DNA from: a bacterium
Lineage (GTDB): Bacteria > Bdellovibrionota > FAC87 > UBA2466
NCBI GenBank assembly: GCA_019750655.1
Contig: JAIEOG010000162.1
Location: 1-14,826 of the forward strand
Direction of reading: 5' to 3'
Length of the DNA stretch: 14,826 nt
Below, piece after piece: positions 7,768 to 13,520 of this stretch. Position 1 is the first letter of the stretch; the number at the start of each line of letters is the position of its first letter. Below the pieces are notes generated by a model, which worked only from the letters and a program-made list of their open reading frames with translations, searched no databases and was not told the DNA's origin. Both the position numbers and the translations under genes were made by a program.

Positions 7768-7796
7768 CCTCCTAAAGGGTTCCTACAGATCCCTTT
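7768..7796 (-). promoter_or_regulatory. Strong ribosome binding site of the LysM gene with adjoining 5' stem
   Basis: On the minus strand AGGAGG (7773-7768) lies 5 nt before the ATG at 7762 and fixes the start. Directly upstream, AAAGGG (7796-7791) can pair with CCCTTT (7779-7774) across an 11-nt loop, so a 6-bp stem abuts the Shine-Dalgarno sequence. The ribosome site is certain in sequence; a regulatory role for the stem is inferred. Confidence 0.6.
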
Positions 7797-7966
7797 TCGG
7801 TTTAAGGGTAATAGAACTGGAACGCGCTAAAATGGCTTAAGTATGGAGAATTCGTCACAGTTCCCCCTCGTGCCTGGAATAAGCAGGCTACTCAGATGAG
7901 TAGTCAGCCCAAATGCCAAATCTCTCGCCTTTTATCGGGAGATCAGCCAGATTGAGAGCCCTTACG

Positions 7967-7971
7967 AGGAG
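7967..7971 (+). promoter_or_regulatory. Shine-Dalgarno site supporting a TTG start
   Basis: AGGAG sits 6 nt before the TTG at 7978 and is the reason that rare start codon is preferred for the flavoprotein gene. Confidence 0.75.
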
Positions 7972-7977
7972 AACTGG

Positions 7978-8685
7978 TTGGAATACCTTTGCCGAGTCGA
8001 CGAACTGCGGGCGCTAACGCCTTCGGTTTTCGAGCTGAAATTCACGCCGGAACGGCCACTTGTCTTTGAAGCAGGGCAATACGTCAGTGTCGTCGTCCCG
8101 CACGGGGAAAAGCCGCTGCGGCGTCCTTATTCAGTGGCGTCCGCCCCGCACTCGGTTCCCATCGAGTTATGCGTTCAGCGGATCGCTGAAGGTCCGGGAA
8201 ATAGCTATTTGGCTCGCTTGCAACCGGGCGAATCGTTCTCCGTCTTCGCTCCGTACGGCTTTCTAGTGTTCCACCCGAAACCCGGGCGGGACGCGGTTTT
8301 TATCGCAACCGGAACGGGCGTGGCTCCCATCCGATCAATGCTGCTTTCTACTCAGTTCCAAGCGAGTCCCCCGCGGCGGACGACTTGTCTCTTAGGCGTG
8401 CGTACGCCGGACGAAATCCTCTACCACGACGAAATGTCGCAGCTCGCAGGCCTGCGGTGGATCCCGTGCCTAAGCCGGGTGCCTTCCGTGCCTAAGGGGC
8501 AGTTCTTAGGAAGAGTCACTCAGTGGCTGGAGCAGAATTCGGCGGAAATCGCCTGGGCGGAAACAGACTTCTATCTCTGCGGTAACGGCGCGATGATCGA
8601 CGAAGTGAAAACCCTACTCAAGGCTCGGGGCGTGCCTAAGGACGCTCTTTACCAGGAAATCTACTTCAAGCCACCGAAGGCCTAA
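7978..8685 (+). CDS. Ferredoxin-NADP reductase-like FAD/NAD(P)-binding oxidoreductase
   Basis: The 235-residue protein has the two-domain ferredoxin reductase fold. The FAD domain carries RRPYS at 48-52 and the GPGNSYL loop at 72-78. The NAD(P) domain carries GTGVAP at 112-117 and YLCGNGAM at 199-206 and ends with ALYQEIYF. There is no 2Fe-2S ferredoxin domain, so it must pass electrons to or from a separate partner such as a ferredoxin, flavodoxin or oxygenase component. No partner gene is adjacent. The cytoplasmic FAD enzyme would transfer electrons between NAD(P)H and that carrier. TTG-7978 was chosen as start because AGGAG (7967-7971) lies 6 nt upstream and no ATG fits. It converges on the sensor gene with 15 bp between stop codons. 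The specific electron acceptor cannot be predicted. Confidence 0.9.
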   Translation: MEYLCRVDELRALTPSVFELKFTPERPLVFEAGQYVSVVVPHGEKPLRRPYSVASAPHSVPIELCVQRIAEGPGNSYLARLQPGESFSVFAPYGFLVFHPKPGRDAVFIATGTGVAPIRSMLLSTQFQASPPRRTTCLLGVRTPDEILYHDEMSQLAGLRWIPCLSRVPSVPKGQFLGRVTQWLEQNSAEIAWAETDFYLCGNGAMIDEVKTLLKARGVPKDALYQEIYFKPPKA

Positions 8686-8692
8686 TTGGCCT
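8678..8692. terminator. Small hairpin over the convergent stop codons
   Basis: AGGCC (8678-8682) and GGCCT (8688-8692) pair across TAATT, which includes the TAA stop of the flavoprotein gene. Only 15 bp separate this gene from the sensor gene, so this is the only visible termination structure. It has no T-run on either strand and only 5 bp, so the call is weak. Confidence 0.2.
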
Positions 8693-8700
8693 CAAACCCC

Positions 8701-10566
8701 TTAAGCGGCTCGCAGGAATTCTTCGACTTGGGCTGGGCGTTGGAGTGCCAATGCGCTCAGGTTGAGCAGGTTGTCCGCATCCATTCCCGACCCCAGTACC
8801 GCCGCCCGCACATCCTCCAAGGGCTTTTCCCCGTGAGTAGCGATGGCGTGGAGAAGCCGTAAGCGGGCTTCGTCCTGTACGGTGGTCTTGAGCGTGAGGG
8901 TTTGGGTGTGGATGAAAATCCGCTCTCCCGGAGCTAACACCGTGGAAACCGGGTGCGGGTTAAAAGCCGGATCGGTACCCAGGGCCGTGCCCAGGGTTTC
9001 TAGCGACTTAATATCAATAGAGACGGGTTCCCCGTGTTTAGGCGTCCAACGGACAGCCGGAGGGCCGCCGGCATTGATCCAGGTGAGCTCACCGGTATCG
9101 AGGTTTAGATCGCAGACATTGGCCAGCAACGTCGTGCGGCCCTGAAATGCGGAATAGAGCGTTCCGTTGAGGATCTCGAGTGTCTCGAGCATCGAGAGCT
9201 CACGCCCCCCATTAATCTGCTGAGCGAGGCGGCGGATGTTATCCAACGTCGCGCGAGCAAATAGCCCGAGCAATACGCCGGAGACGCCATCTGTGCTGGA
9301 GCGTCCAATGAGAAACTGCCGACGGTTTCCATAGGTGCGGCAATCCCAGAAATCTTGGAGAGACGACGGCGCTGTGGGGCGCAGAATGTCGCTGTTCCAA
9401 CCCGTGAAGTCGGTCACGGTGGGCACTTGCAGAGTCGCGCGCAGAGATTGCGTGGCGGCATAGAGTGCATCTCGTTGGCCCTTGGAGAATTCGTCGAAAA
9501 GTTTTTTCTGGAACTCAGGCAAGAGACGCTCAAAAGCTGTTTTGATCGCGAGAAACTCATCTCGCCCGCGGATCTTCGGTATGCTTTCCATTTCTCCGCT
9601 AGCAAGCTGGTTCAACGCGGCTGCAGTGTTGAGTGTGTTGCGGCGCAATCTCCAGCTCAACCAAGTGGCATATGCTAGTGCTAGGCCTAGAATCGACCAA
9701 CCACCGAACATGAATTTATCGTCGATATCTGACAGCAGAGATGCATATTCGCGGGTTTGCGCCGTGCTGACTAAGAACACATTGTGGAATGCAGTGGGCG
9801 CGGTGAATTGGAACGTATCACCGTTTTCAATGCGGCTTCCTTCGACCCAGGTTTCTGGCAATTCTGCCTTAGCGAATGCCGGGAACGGCGTGCGCACAAA
9901 CAACGCTTGCATGTCTGTGTCCGCATGGGCGACGAGCTGGCCTTCCAGATCGACGAGATAGGTCCGCGCACCGGATTCATTTTGTAAGAGCGCCTGCAGA
10001 GGCTCCGAAATCAAGTTCGCCACTACCAACATAGGTTGGTTTCCCGGCTGGTAGAAAACCGCGGTTTGGATGCCGACCGCTTTGCCCCCATGCGTGAAGC
10101 TGCGGTTTAGCCACGTCACGGATTGCGCTTCGGGAAGCGCTTCGAGATCCAACGGAATGGCTTCTTCCACTAAGAGCGGTGTGTTTCGAGGGAGCCCCAA
10201 ATGCCGAAGCAGCGCCGTGTTCGTCAGCGATTGGATAGAGGCCTGTGTTTTGGCGGGGCGGTAATAGGTCACGCTCAGTAGTTCCTCGCGCAGCTCCTCA
10301 GAGGCGGCTTCAAAAAAGCGGGATTGGGAGCTTCGGGAAGCCGTGGAAAAGGTAAGCGCCTTGAGCTCGGAAACCCGAGAATGGGCATAGGCTCGGACCA
10401 TGCGCCGCGAGGCGTCTAATGCCGATTGGGCGGAGGACCAGGCTGTTTCTTTGCGGTCTTTTTCGAGCGTTTTCCACGCAATATTCCGGTAGAGGGCTGC
10501 AGTCCCCAACACCGCCGCAAAGGCCAGGAAATAGATCTTATATTTCAACGCGATAGCAAAGCGCAT
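8701..10566 (-). CDS. Two-TM Cache-like/HAMP sensor with degenerate SpoIIE-type (PPM) phosphatase domain
   Basis: The 621-residue protein has a transmembrane helix (about 11-28), a periplasmic sensor of about 255 residues with a Cache-like segment (RTYLVDLEGQLVAHAD, 201-216), a second helix (about 287-305), a HAMP linker (about 307-358, GRDEF) and a SpoIIE-type PPM phosphatase-like domain (about 398-607). Typical active members have GGDxxD, GDxSGHG and TDG, whose aspartates bind metal. Here the equivalents are LQDFWD (403-408), GRSSTDG (421-427) and TQT (554-556). The fold signature is kept (INAGGPPAVRW near 497-507, LAPGERIFIH near 544-553), but the key aspartates of the second and third motifs are lost, so it is probably a pseudophosphatase or binding module. 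The ATG at 10566 was chosen because GGAGGAG lies 7 nt upstream; an in-frame start further upstream lacks this. It diverges from the FN3-like gene. Confidence 0.85.
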   Translation of the reverse strand: MRFAIALKYKIYFLAFAAVLGTAALYRNIAWKTLEKDRKETAWSSAQSALDASRRMVRAYAHSRVSELKALTFSTASRSSQSRFFEAASEELREELLSVTYYRPAKTQASIQSLTNTALLRHLGLPRNTPLLVEEAIPLDLEALPEAQSVTWLNRSFTHGGKAVGIQTAVFYQPGNQPMLVVANLISEPLQALLQNESGARTYLVDLEGQLVAHADTDMQALFVRTPFPAFAKAELPETWVEGSRIENGDTFQFTAPTAFHNVFLVSTAQTREYASLLSDIDDKFMFGGWSILGLALAYATWLSWRLRRNTLNTAAALNQLASGEMESIPKIRGRDEFLAIKTAFERLLPEFQKKLFDEFSKGQRDALYAATQSLRATLQVPTVTDFTGWNSDILRPTAPSSLQDFWDCRTYGNRRQFLIGRSSTDGVSGVLLGLFARATLDNIRRLAQQINGGRELSMLETLEILNGTLYSAFQGRTTLLANVCDLNLDTGELTWINAGGPPAVRWTPKHGEPVSIDIKSLETLGTALGTDPAFNPHPVSTVLAPGERIFIHTQTLTLKTTVQDEARLRLLHAIATHGEKPLEDVRAAVLGSGMDADNLLNLSALALQRPAQVEEFLRAA

Positions 10567-10573
10567 CCGCGGA

Positions 10574-10580
10574 CTCCTCC
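10574..10580 (-). promoter_or_regulatory. Shine-Dalgarno site of the sensor gene
   Basis: GGAGGAG on the minus strand lies 7 nt before the ATG at 10566. It decides this start over an upstream in-frame start that would add 32 residues and overlap the divergent promoter. Confidence 0.8.
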
Positions 10581-10620
10581 TTCTAGATTTATCGACATAA
10601 AAAAGGGCCTGCGTGAGGGC

Positions 10621-10647
10621 TAAAGTATTTTGACGCGGTGCCGAAAA
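10621..10647 (+). promoter_or_regulatory. Candidate sigma-28 (FliA) promoter
   Basis: TAAAGTAT (10621-10628), an 11-bp spacer and GCCGAAAA (10640-10647) match the FliA consensus TAAAGTTT-N11-GCCGATAA at 14 of 16 positions with exact spacing. Transcription would begin near 10654, giving a leader of about 10 nt that carries AGGAG (10655-10659) 5 nt before the ATG at 10665. The short leader is the main reservation. The small stem GGTGC/GCACC (10637-10652) overlaps the -10 element. The match is visible; activity is inferred and needs a FliA homologue in the genome. Confidence 0.5.
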
Positions 10648-10664
10648 GCACCTCAGGAGCACGC

Positions 10665-11447
10665 ATGTCGCGCGAGATTGAAGCCAGCACGCCCGTTAGC
10701 CGTTGGGAAACAGCCCTGCTAACGCTCTTTATTCTGGGAGCCCTTTGGGCCGGCTATGTCCTTATGGACAAACGCACTGGAAAAGACGCGCAGCATGCCG
10801 CGGCGCACCAGCCCGTGGCTGAAGAAGCTTCGGAAGCGCCAACCCATACCGCATCTAACGAAGGCGCCGCGGAAGAAGCAGAAGAAGACGAAGCCGCGCT
10901 GCCTGAAGCTGAGAAGCCGGCCGATTTTACCGCTTCCATCCAGCATTGGGGTGAGCGCCAAGCGCAGCTCACTCAGCTCGTTAAAAAGGCGGTGCACCGC
11001 CCCATTGAACTGGCCTATGTGTTCTCGCTTTTTCCTCAGCGCTTAAATGCGATGGAGTCGTTTGAGAATTTTACGATTGAACATGGCCTGCCGATGCCCG
11101 GCGCGGTTTACTCGGCGGCACACGGGCCGGTGTGCATTGATTTCCGTTGGACACCCGTTCCGTTTGCCGATGCTACTTATACTTTGGAAATCGCCAAGAC
11201 ACGCGACTTCGCGCACTACCGCAGCTTCGGTTCACAAACAAACGGCGTGCACGTGCAAATCCGTAACGGCGCAGATTACTTCTGGCGCATCCGCTCGACG
11301 CGCGATCGCGAGCAAGTCGTCAGCGGAATCCAAGGCTTCCTTGTGACCTCTCCTCCTGAAACTGCGGAACAAAAGCGCATCCGCGCGTTAGCGACTCGCG
11401 TGCGGGACGAAAGCGCCTCGCTTGCCGACTTGCAGTATTGTCTCTGA
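10665..11447 (+). CDS. Membrane-anchored protein with acidic linker and FN3-like domain, function unknown
   Basis: The 260-residue product has one transmembrane helix (about 16-34) after a short N-terminus, an Ala/Glu-rich acidic linker (about 52-84), a partly helical middle (about 86-150) and a beta-sandwich-like domain (about 155-228) with the pattern IDFRWTPVPFADATYTLEIA then DYFWRIRS. That pattern resembles fibronectin-III-like modules found in FecR-domain proteins of Bdellovibrio and Leptospira, though the FecR domain itself is absent. The bulk is probably periplasmic. I cannot name a function. ATG-10665 is supported by AGGAG at 10655-10659; a GTG at 10638 in the same frame lacks support and overlaps the promoter. 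It may be the first gene of the operon that continues with the ElyC-like gene 39 bp downstream, and it diverges from the sensor gene, which suggests a functional pair. Confidence 0.78.
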   Translation: MSREIEASTPVSRWETALLTLFILGALWAGYVLMDKRTGKDAQHAAAHQPVAEEASEAPTHTASNEGAAEEAEEDEAALPEAEKPADFTASIQHWGERQAQLTQLVKKAVHRPIELAYVFSLFPQRLNAMESFENFTIEHGLPMPGAVYSAAHGPVCIDFRWTPVPFADATYTLEIAKTRDFAHYRSFGSQTNGVHVQIRNGADYFWRIRSTRDREQVVSGIQGFLVTSPPETAEQKRIRALATRVRDESASLADLQYCL

Positions 11448-11486
11448 CCTTCGACACCTTAAGACACCTGCGGTAGACTACGGCGC

Positions 11487-12248
11487 GTGTTCTTCGCCTT
11501 TTCTAAACTCGTCCAGCCACTGCTTTGGCCGCTGAATATTGCGCTGCTTTTGCTAAGCGCGTCGGCCGCCGCTTGGTACCTAAACAAAACAGTTTGGGCG
11601 CGCCGGCTTTCGTTGATCGCGACCGCCGTTTTGTTGGTGGCGAGTTTGCCCGTGACCGCTCTTTTGTTGCTTCGTCCCATTGAGCGCGCTTTTCCGGTGA
11701 TTTCCGTTGAGCAAGCACCTGCAGCCGATGCGATTGTAGTTCTAGGGACGACGACTTGGAATTTGGAATCGCCGCGTACCGAAGTAGAAGAAGCGGGAGG
11801 GAGCCGATTGGTTCCCGCGGCACGCCTCTACCGCGCTAAGCGCGCCCCGCACGTCGTAGTTTCTAGTGGAGTCCACTACGATGCTCAAGGCGCCGATCGT
11901 GTGGAAGCCATGGACATGGTCGCCTTCCTCATTGATCAGGGCGTTCCTGTTTCTGCACTAGTAGCGGAACAACGCTCTCGCAATACCGACGAGAATGCCC
12001 GCTATGTGCTGGAGATTGCCAAAGCACGGGGTTGGAAAAGCATTTTACTCGTTACGAGCGCGTTTCATATGAAACGCGCGGTCGCGCTTTTCAAAAAACA
12101 TGGCGTAGAAACGGTGTATCCGTTTCCGACGGAGCCAGTGGTTGTGGATCGCCGTTTGAGGTTTGCAGACTTTGTTCCGGATCTTGGATCGTTGCAAACC
12201 ACGACGCGGGCAATCCGCGAGCGTGTGGGGCTTTGGGTTTACAATTAG
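11487..12248 (+). CDS. elyC: ElyC/SanA/YdcF-family (DUF218) envelope protein
   Basis: The 253-residue protein begins with two transmembrane helices (about 11-31 and 41-63), then LLRPIERAFP, then a DUF218 domain: DAIVVLG at 81-87, RLVPAARLYRA at 107-117, VVVSSGVH, EQRSRNTDENA at 161-171, and LLVTSAFHMKRAVALF at 187-202. Length and the two-helix N-terminus, including LLRPIE, match E. coli ElyC (about 259 residues) rather than the single-helix SanA. ElyC affects peptidoglycan and lipid-carrier balance at the inner membrane; its biochemical activity is not settled. The GTG start has no clear Shine-Dalgarno site, but no better start keeps the first helix. It is 39 bp after the FN3-like gene and 9 bp before the thiolase gene, whose ribosome site overlaps this stop codon. 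Confidence 0.85.
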   Translation: MFFAFSKLVQPLLWPLNIALLLLSASAAAWYLNKTVWARRLSLIATAVLLVASLPVTALLLLRPIERAFPVISVEQAPAADAIVVLGTTTWNLESPRTEVEEAGGSRLVPAARLYRAKRAPHVVVSSGVHYDAQGADRVEAMDMVAFLIDQGVPVSALVAEQRSRNTDENARYVLEIAKARGWKSILLVTSAFHMKRAVALFKKHGVETVYPFPTEPVVVDRRLRFADFVPDLGSLQTTTRAIRERVGLWVYN

Positions 12249-12251
12249 GAG
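12247..12251 (+). promoter_or_regulatory. Shine-Dalgarno site overlapping the elyC stop
   Basis: AGGAG begins inside the TAG stop (12246-12248) of the DUF218 gene and lies 6 nt before the thiolase ATG at 12258. The overlap supports translational coupling of the two genes. Confidence 0.7.
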
Positions 12252-12257
12252 AGAACA

Positions 12258-13520
12258 ATGAAACGAGTCGCTATCTTGGGTGGAGTGCGGTTGCCTTTTT
12301 GCCGCATGGGAACGTCGTACATGGATTTTTCCGCGCTGGATTTACAGACGGAAGCGCTAAAGGCCCTCGTGGAAAAGTTCCACCTACGGCAAGAGAGAGT
12401 CGGCGAAGTCGCTCTCGGAACGGTGTTTCAGCACCCATCGATTTGGAACTACGCCCGTGAGGCCGTTCTGCGCTCGGGCCTTTCTCCAGAAGTTCCAGGG
12501 ATTACGGTCTCGCGCGCGTGCGCGACGAGCTTGGATGCAGCCTTCGTAATCGCTCAGAAAATTGCTTCGGGCCAAATCGAGTGCGGTATTGCAGGCGGTG
12601 CAGAATCCATGAGCGGCGTCGGGCTTTTCATCCCGCAAAAGCTAGCCCGCCGGTTTGTGCGCACGCAGGGCGCGAAAACCTTCGGCCAAAAGTTCAGCAT
12701 TTGGAAAAGCCTTTCGCTGAAAGAGCTGCGCGTTCAGGGGCCGGCACCCGAAGAACCTTCCTCGGGTTTACTGATGGGCAACCACTGCGAACTGATGGCA
12801 CAAGAGTGGGGCATTACGCGTGCTGATCAGGATGCGCTTTCGTTAGCCAGCCACCAGAACGGCGAGCGTGCCTACCAGCGCGGCTTCTACAAAGATCTCA
12901 TTCACCCGTTCAATGGAATCCAGAAAGACAACGTTCTGCGCGGCGATACGAGCGCGGAGAAACTCGCAAAGTTAAAGCCAGCCTTTGAGCGCTCTGCGAA
13001 AGGCACGCTGACTGCGGGCAATAGCTCTCCGCTCACCGACGGCGCAGCTTGTGTTTTCCTAGCCTCGGAAGAGTGGGCGAAGCAGCACGGGCATGAAGTG
13101 CAGGCGTATTTCACCTTCTGCGAAACGGCGGCGGTGGACATCAAGAAAGAAGGCCTGCTCATGGCGCCGGCGTACGCCGTGCCACGCATGTTGCAACGGG
13201 CGAACCGCAAGCTCCAAGACTTCGACTTCTACGAAATCCACGAAGCCTTTGCGGCCCAAGTGCTTTGCACTTTAAAGGCTTGGGAAAGCGAGCGCTTTTT
13301 CACCGAGCGAGTGAAAATGCCCGGACCCCTGGGTTCTATCGATCGCGCAAAGCTCAATGTCGTCGGTGGAAGCGTTGCCTTGGGCCATCCATTTGGCGCC
13401 ACGGGGGCGCGCATAGTGGCGACCTTGGCAAAGTTGCTTCAAGAAAAAGGCTCCGGCCGCGGTCTGATCTCGGTTTGCACCGGCGGTGGCATGGGAACGA
13501 CGGCCATCTTGGAACGCTAA
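12258..13520 (+). CDS. fadI: FadI-type acetyl-CoA acyltransferase (thiolase)
   Basis: The 420-residue enzyme matches E. coli FadI in order: RLPFCRMGTSYM near 11-22, SRACATSLDA with nucleophile C88, AGGAES near 112-117, KLARRFVRTQGAKT near 128-141, GLLMGNHCELMAQEWGITRADQDAL near 170-194, GNSSPLTDGAA near 254-264, HEAFAAQ with H328, GHPFGATGAR with H377, and CTGGGMG with C407. The triad C88, H377, C407 is complete, so it should cleave 3-ketoacyl-CoA with CoA (fatty-acid beta-oxidation) or condense acyl-CoAs in reverse. The SRACATS box and length fit the FadI subclass rather than FadA. The usual partner FadJ is not beside it in this window. The ATG has AGGAG upstream. Its stop overlaps the next start (TAATG), indicating coupled expression with the FAD enzyme. 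Confidence 0.94.
   Translation: MKRVAILGGVRLPFCRMGTSYMDFSALDLQTEALKALVEKFHLRQERVGEVALGTVFQHPSIWNYAREAVLRSGLSPEVPGITVSRACATSLDAAFVIAQKIASGQIECGIAGGAESMSGVGLFIPQKLARRFVRTQGAKTFGQKFSIWKSLSLKELRVQGPAPEEPSSGLLMGNHCELMAQEWGITRADQDALSLASHQNGERAYQRGFYKDLIHPFNGIQKDNVLRGDTSAEKLAKLKPAFERSAKGTLTAGNSSPLTDGAACVFLASEEWAKQHGHEVQAYFTFCETAAVDIKKEGLLMAPAYAVPRMLQRANRKLQDFDFYEIHEAFAAQVLCTLKAWESERFFTERVKMPGPLGSIDRAKLNVVGGSVALGHPFGATGARIVATLAKLLQEKGSGRGLISVCTGGGMGTTAILER

Larger units (their letters stand above)
7763..7977. promoter_or_regulatory. Divergent intergenic region with three successive hairpins
   Basis: This 215-bp gap separates the LysM gene (-) from the flavoprotein gene (+). Three inverted repeats follow each other: GCCTG/CAGGC (7872-7876 with 7884-7888), CTACTCA-GA-TGAGTAG (7888-7903), and ATCTCTCG/CGGGAGAT (7920-7927 with 7936-7943, 8-nt loop, one G-T pair). 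The second is a compact 16-bp dyad typical in size of a repressor operator. TAAAAT at 7828-7833 resembles a -10 box but no good -35 was found at normal spacing. The stretch resembles no riboswitch class I could recognise. Promoter positions for both genes remain unassigned. Confidence 0.45.

Noticed and set aside
7828..7833. TAAAAT as a sigma-70 -10 box for the flavoprotein gene.
   Set aside because: No acceptable -35 hexamer occurs at 15-19 bp upstream, so it is not called as a promoter.
9176..9204. A cluster of CTCGAG-type repeats.
   Set aside because: They lie in the sensor coding region and are explained by the codons of a Leu-Glu-rich stretch (SMLETLEILNG).
10630..10635. TTGACG as a sigma-70 -35 box in front of the FN3-like gene.
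   Set aside because: No -10-like hexamer lies 16-18 bp downstream (the region is the ribosome site); the FliA reading of the same segment is far better.
10567..10662. An upstream in-frame start would add 32 residues to the sensor protein.
   Set aside because: The GGAGGAG site 7 nt before ATG-10566 fixes the start, and the extension would run across the divergent promoter region.
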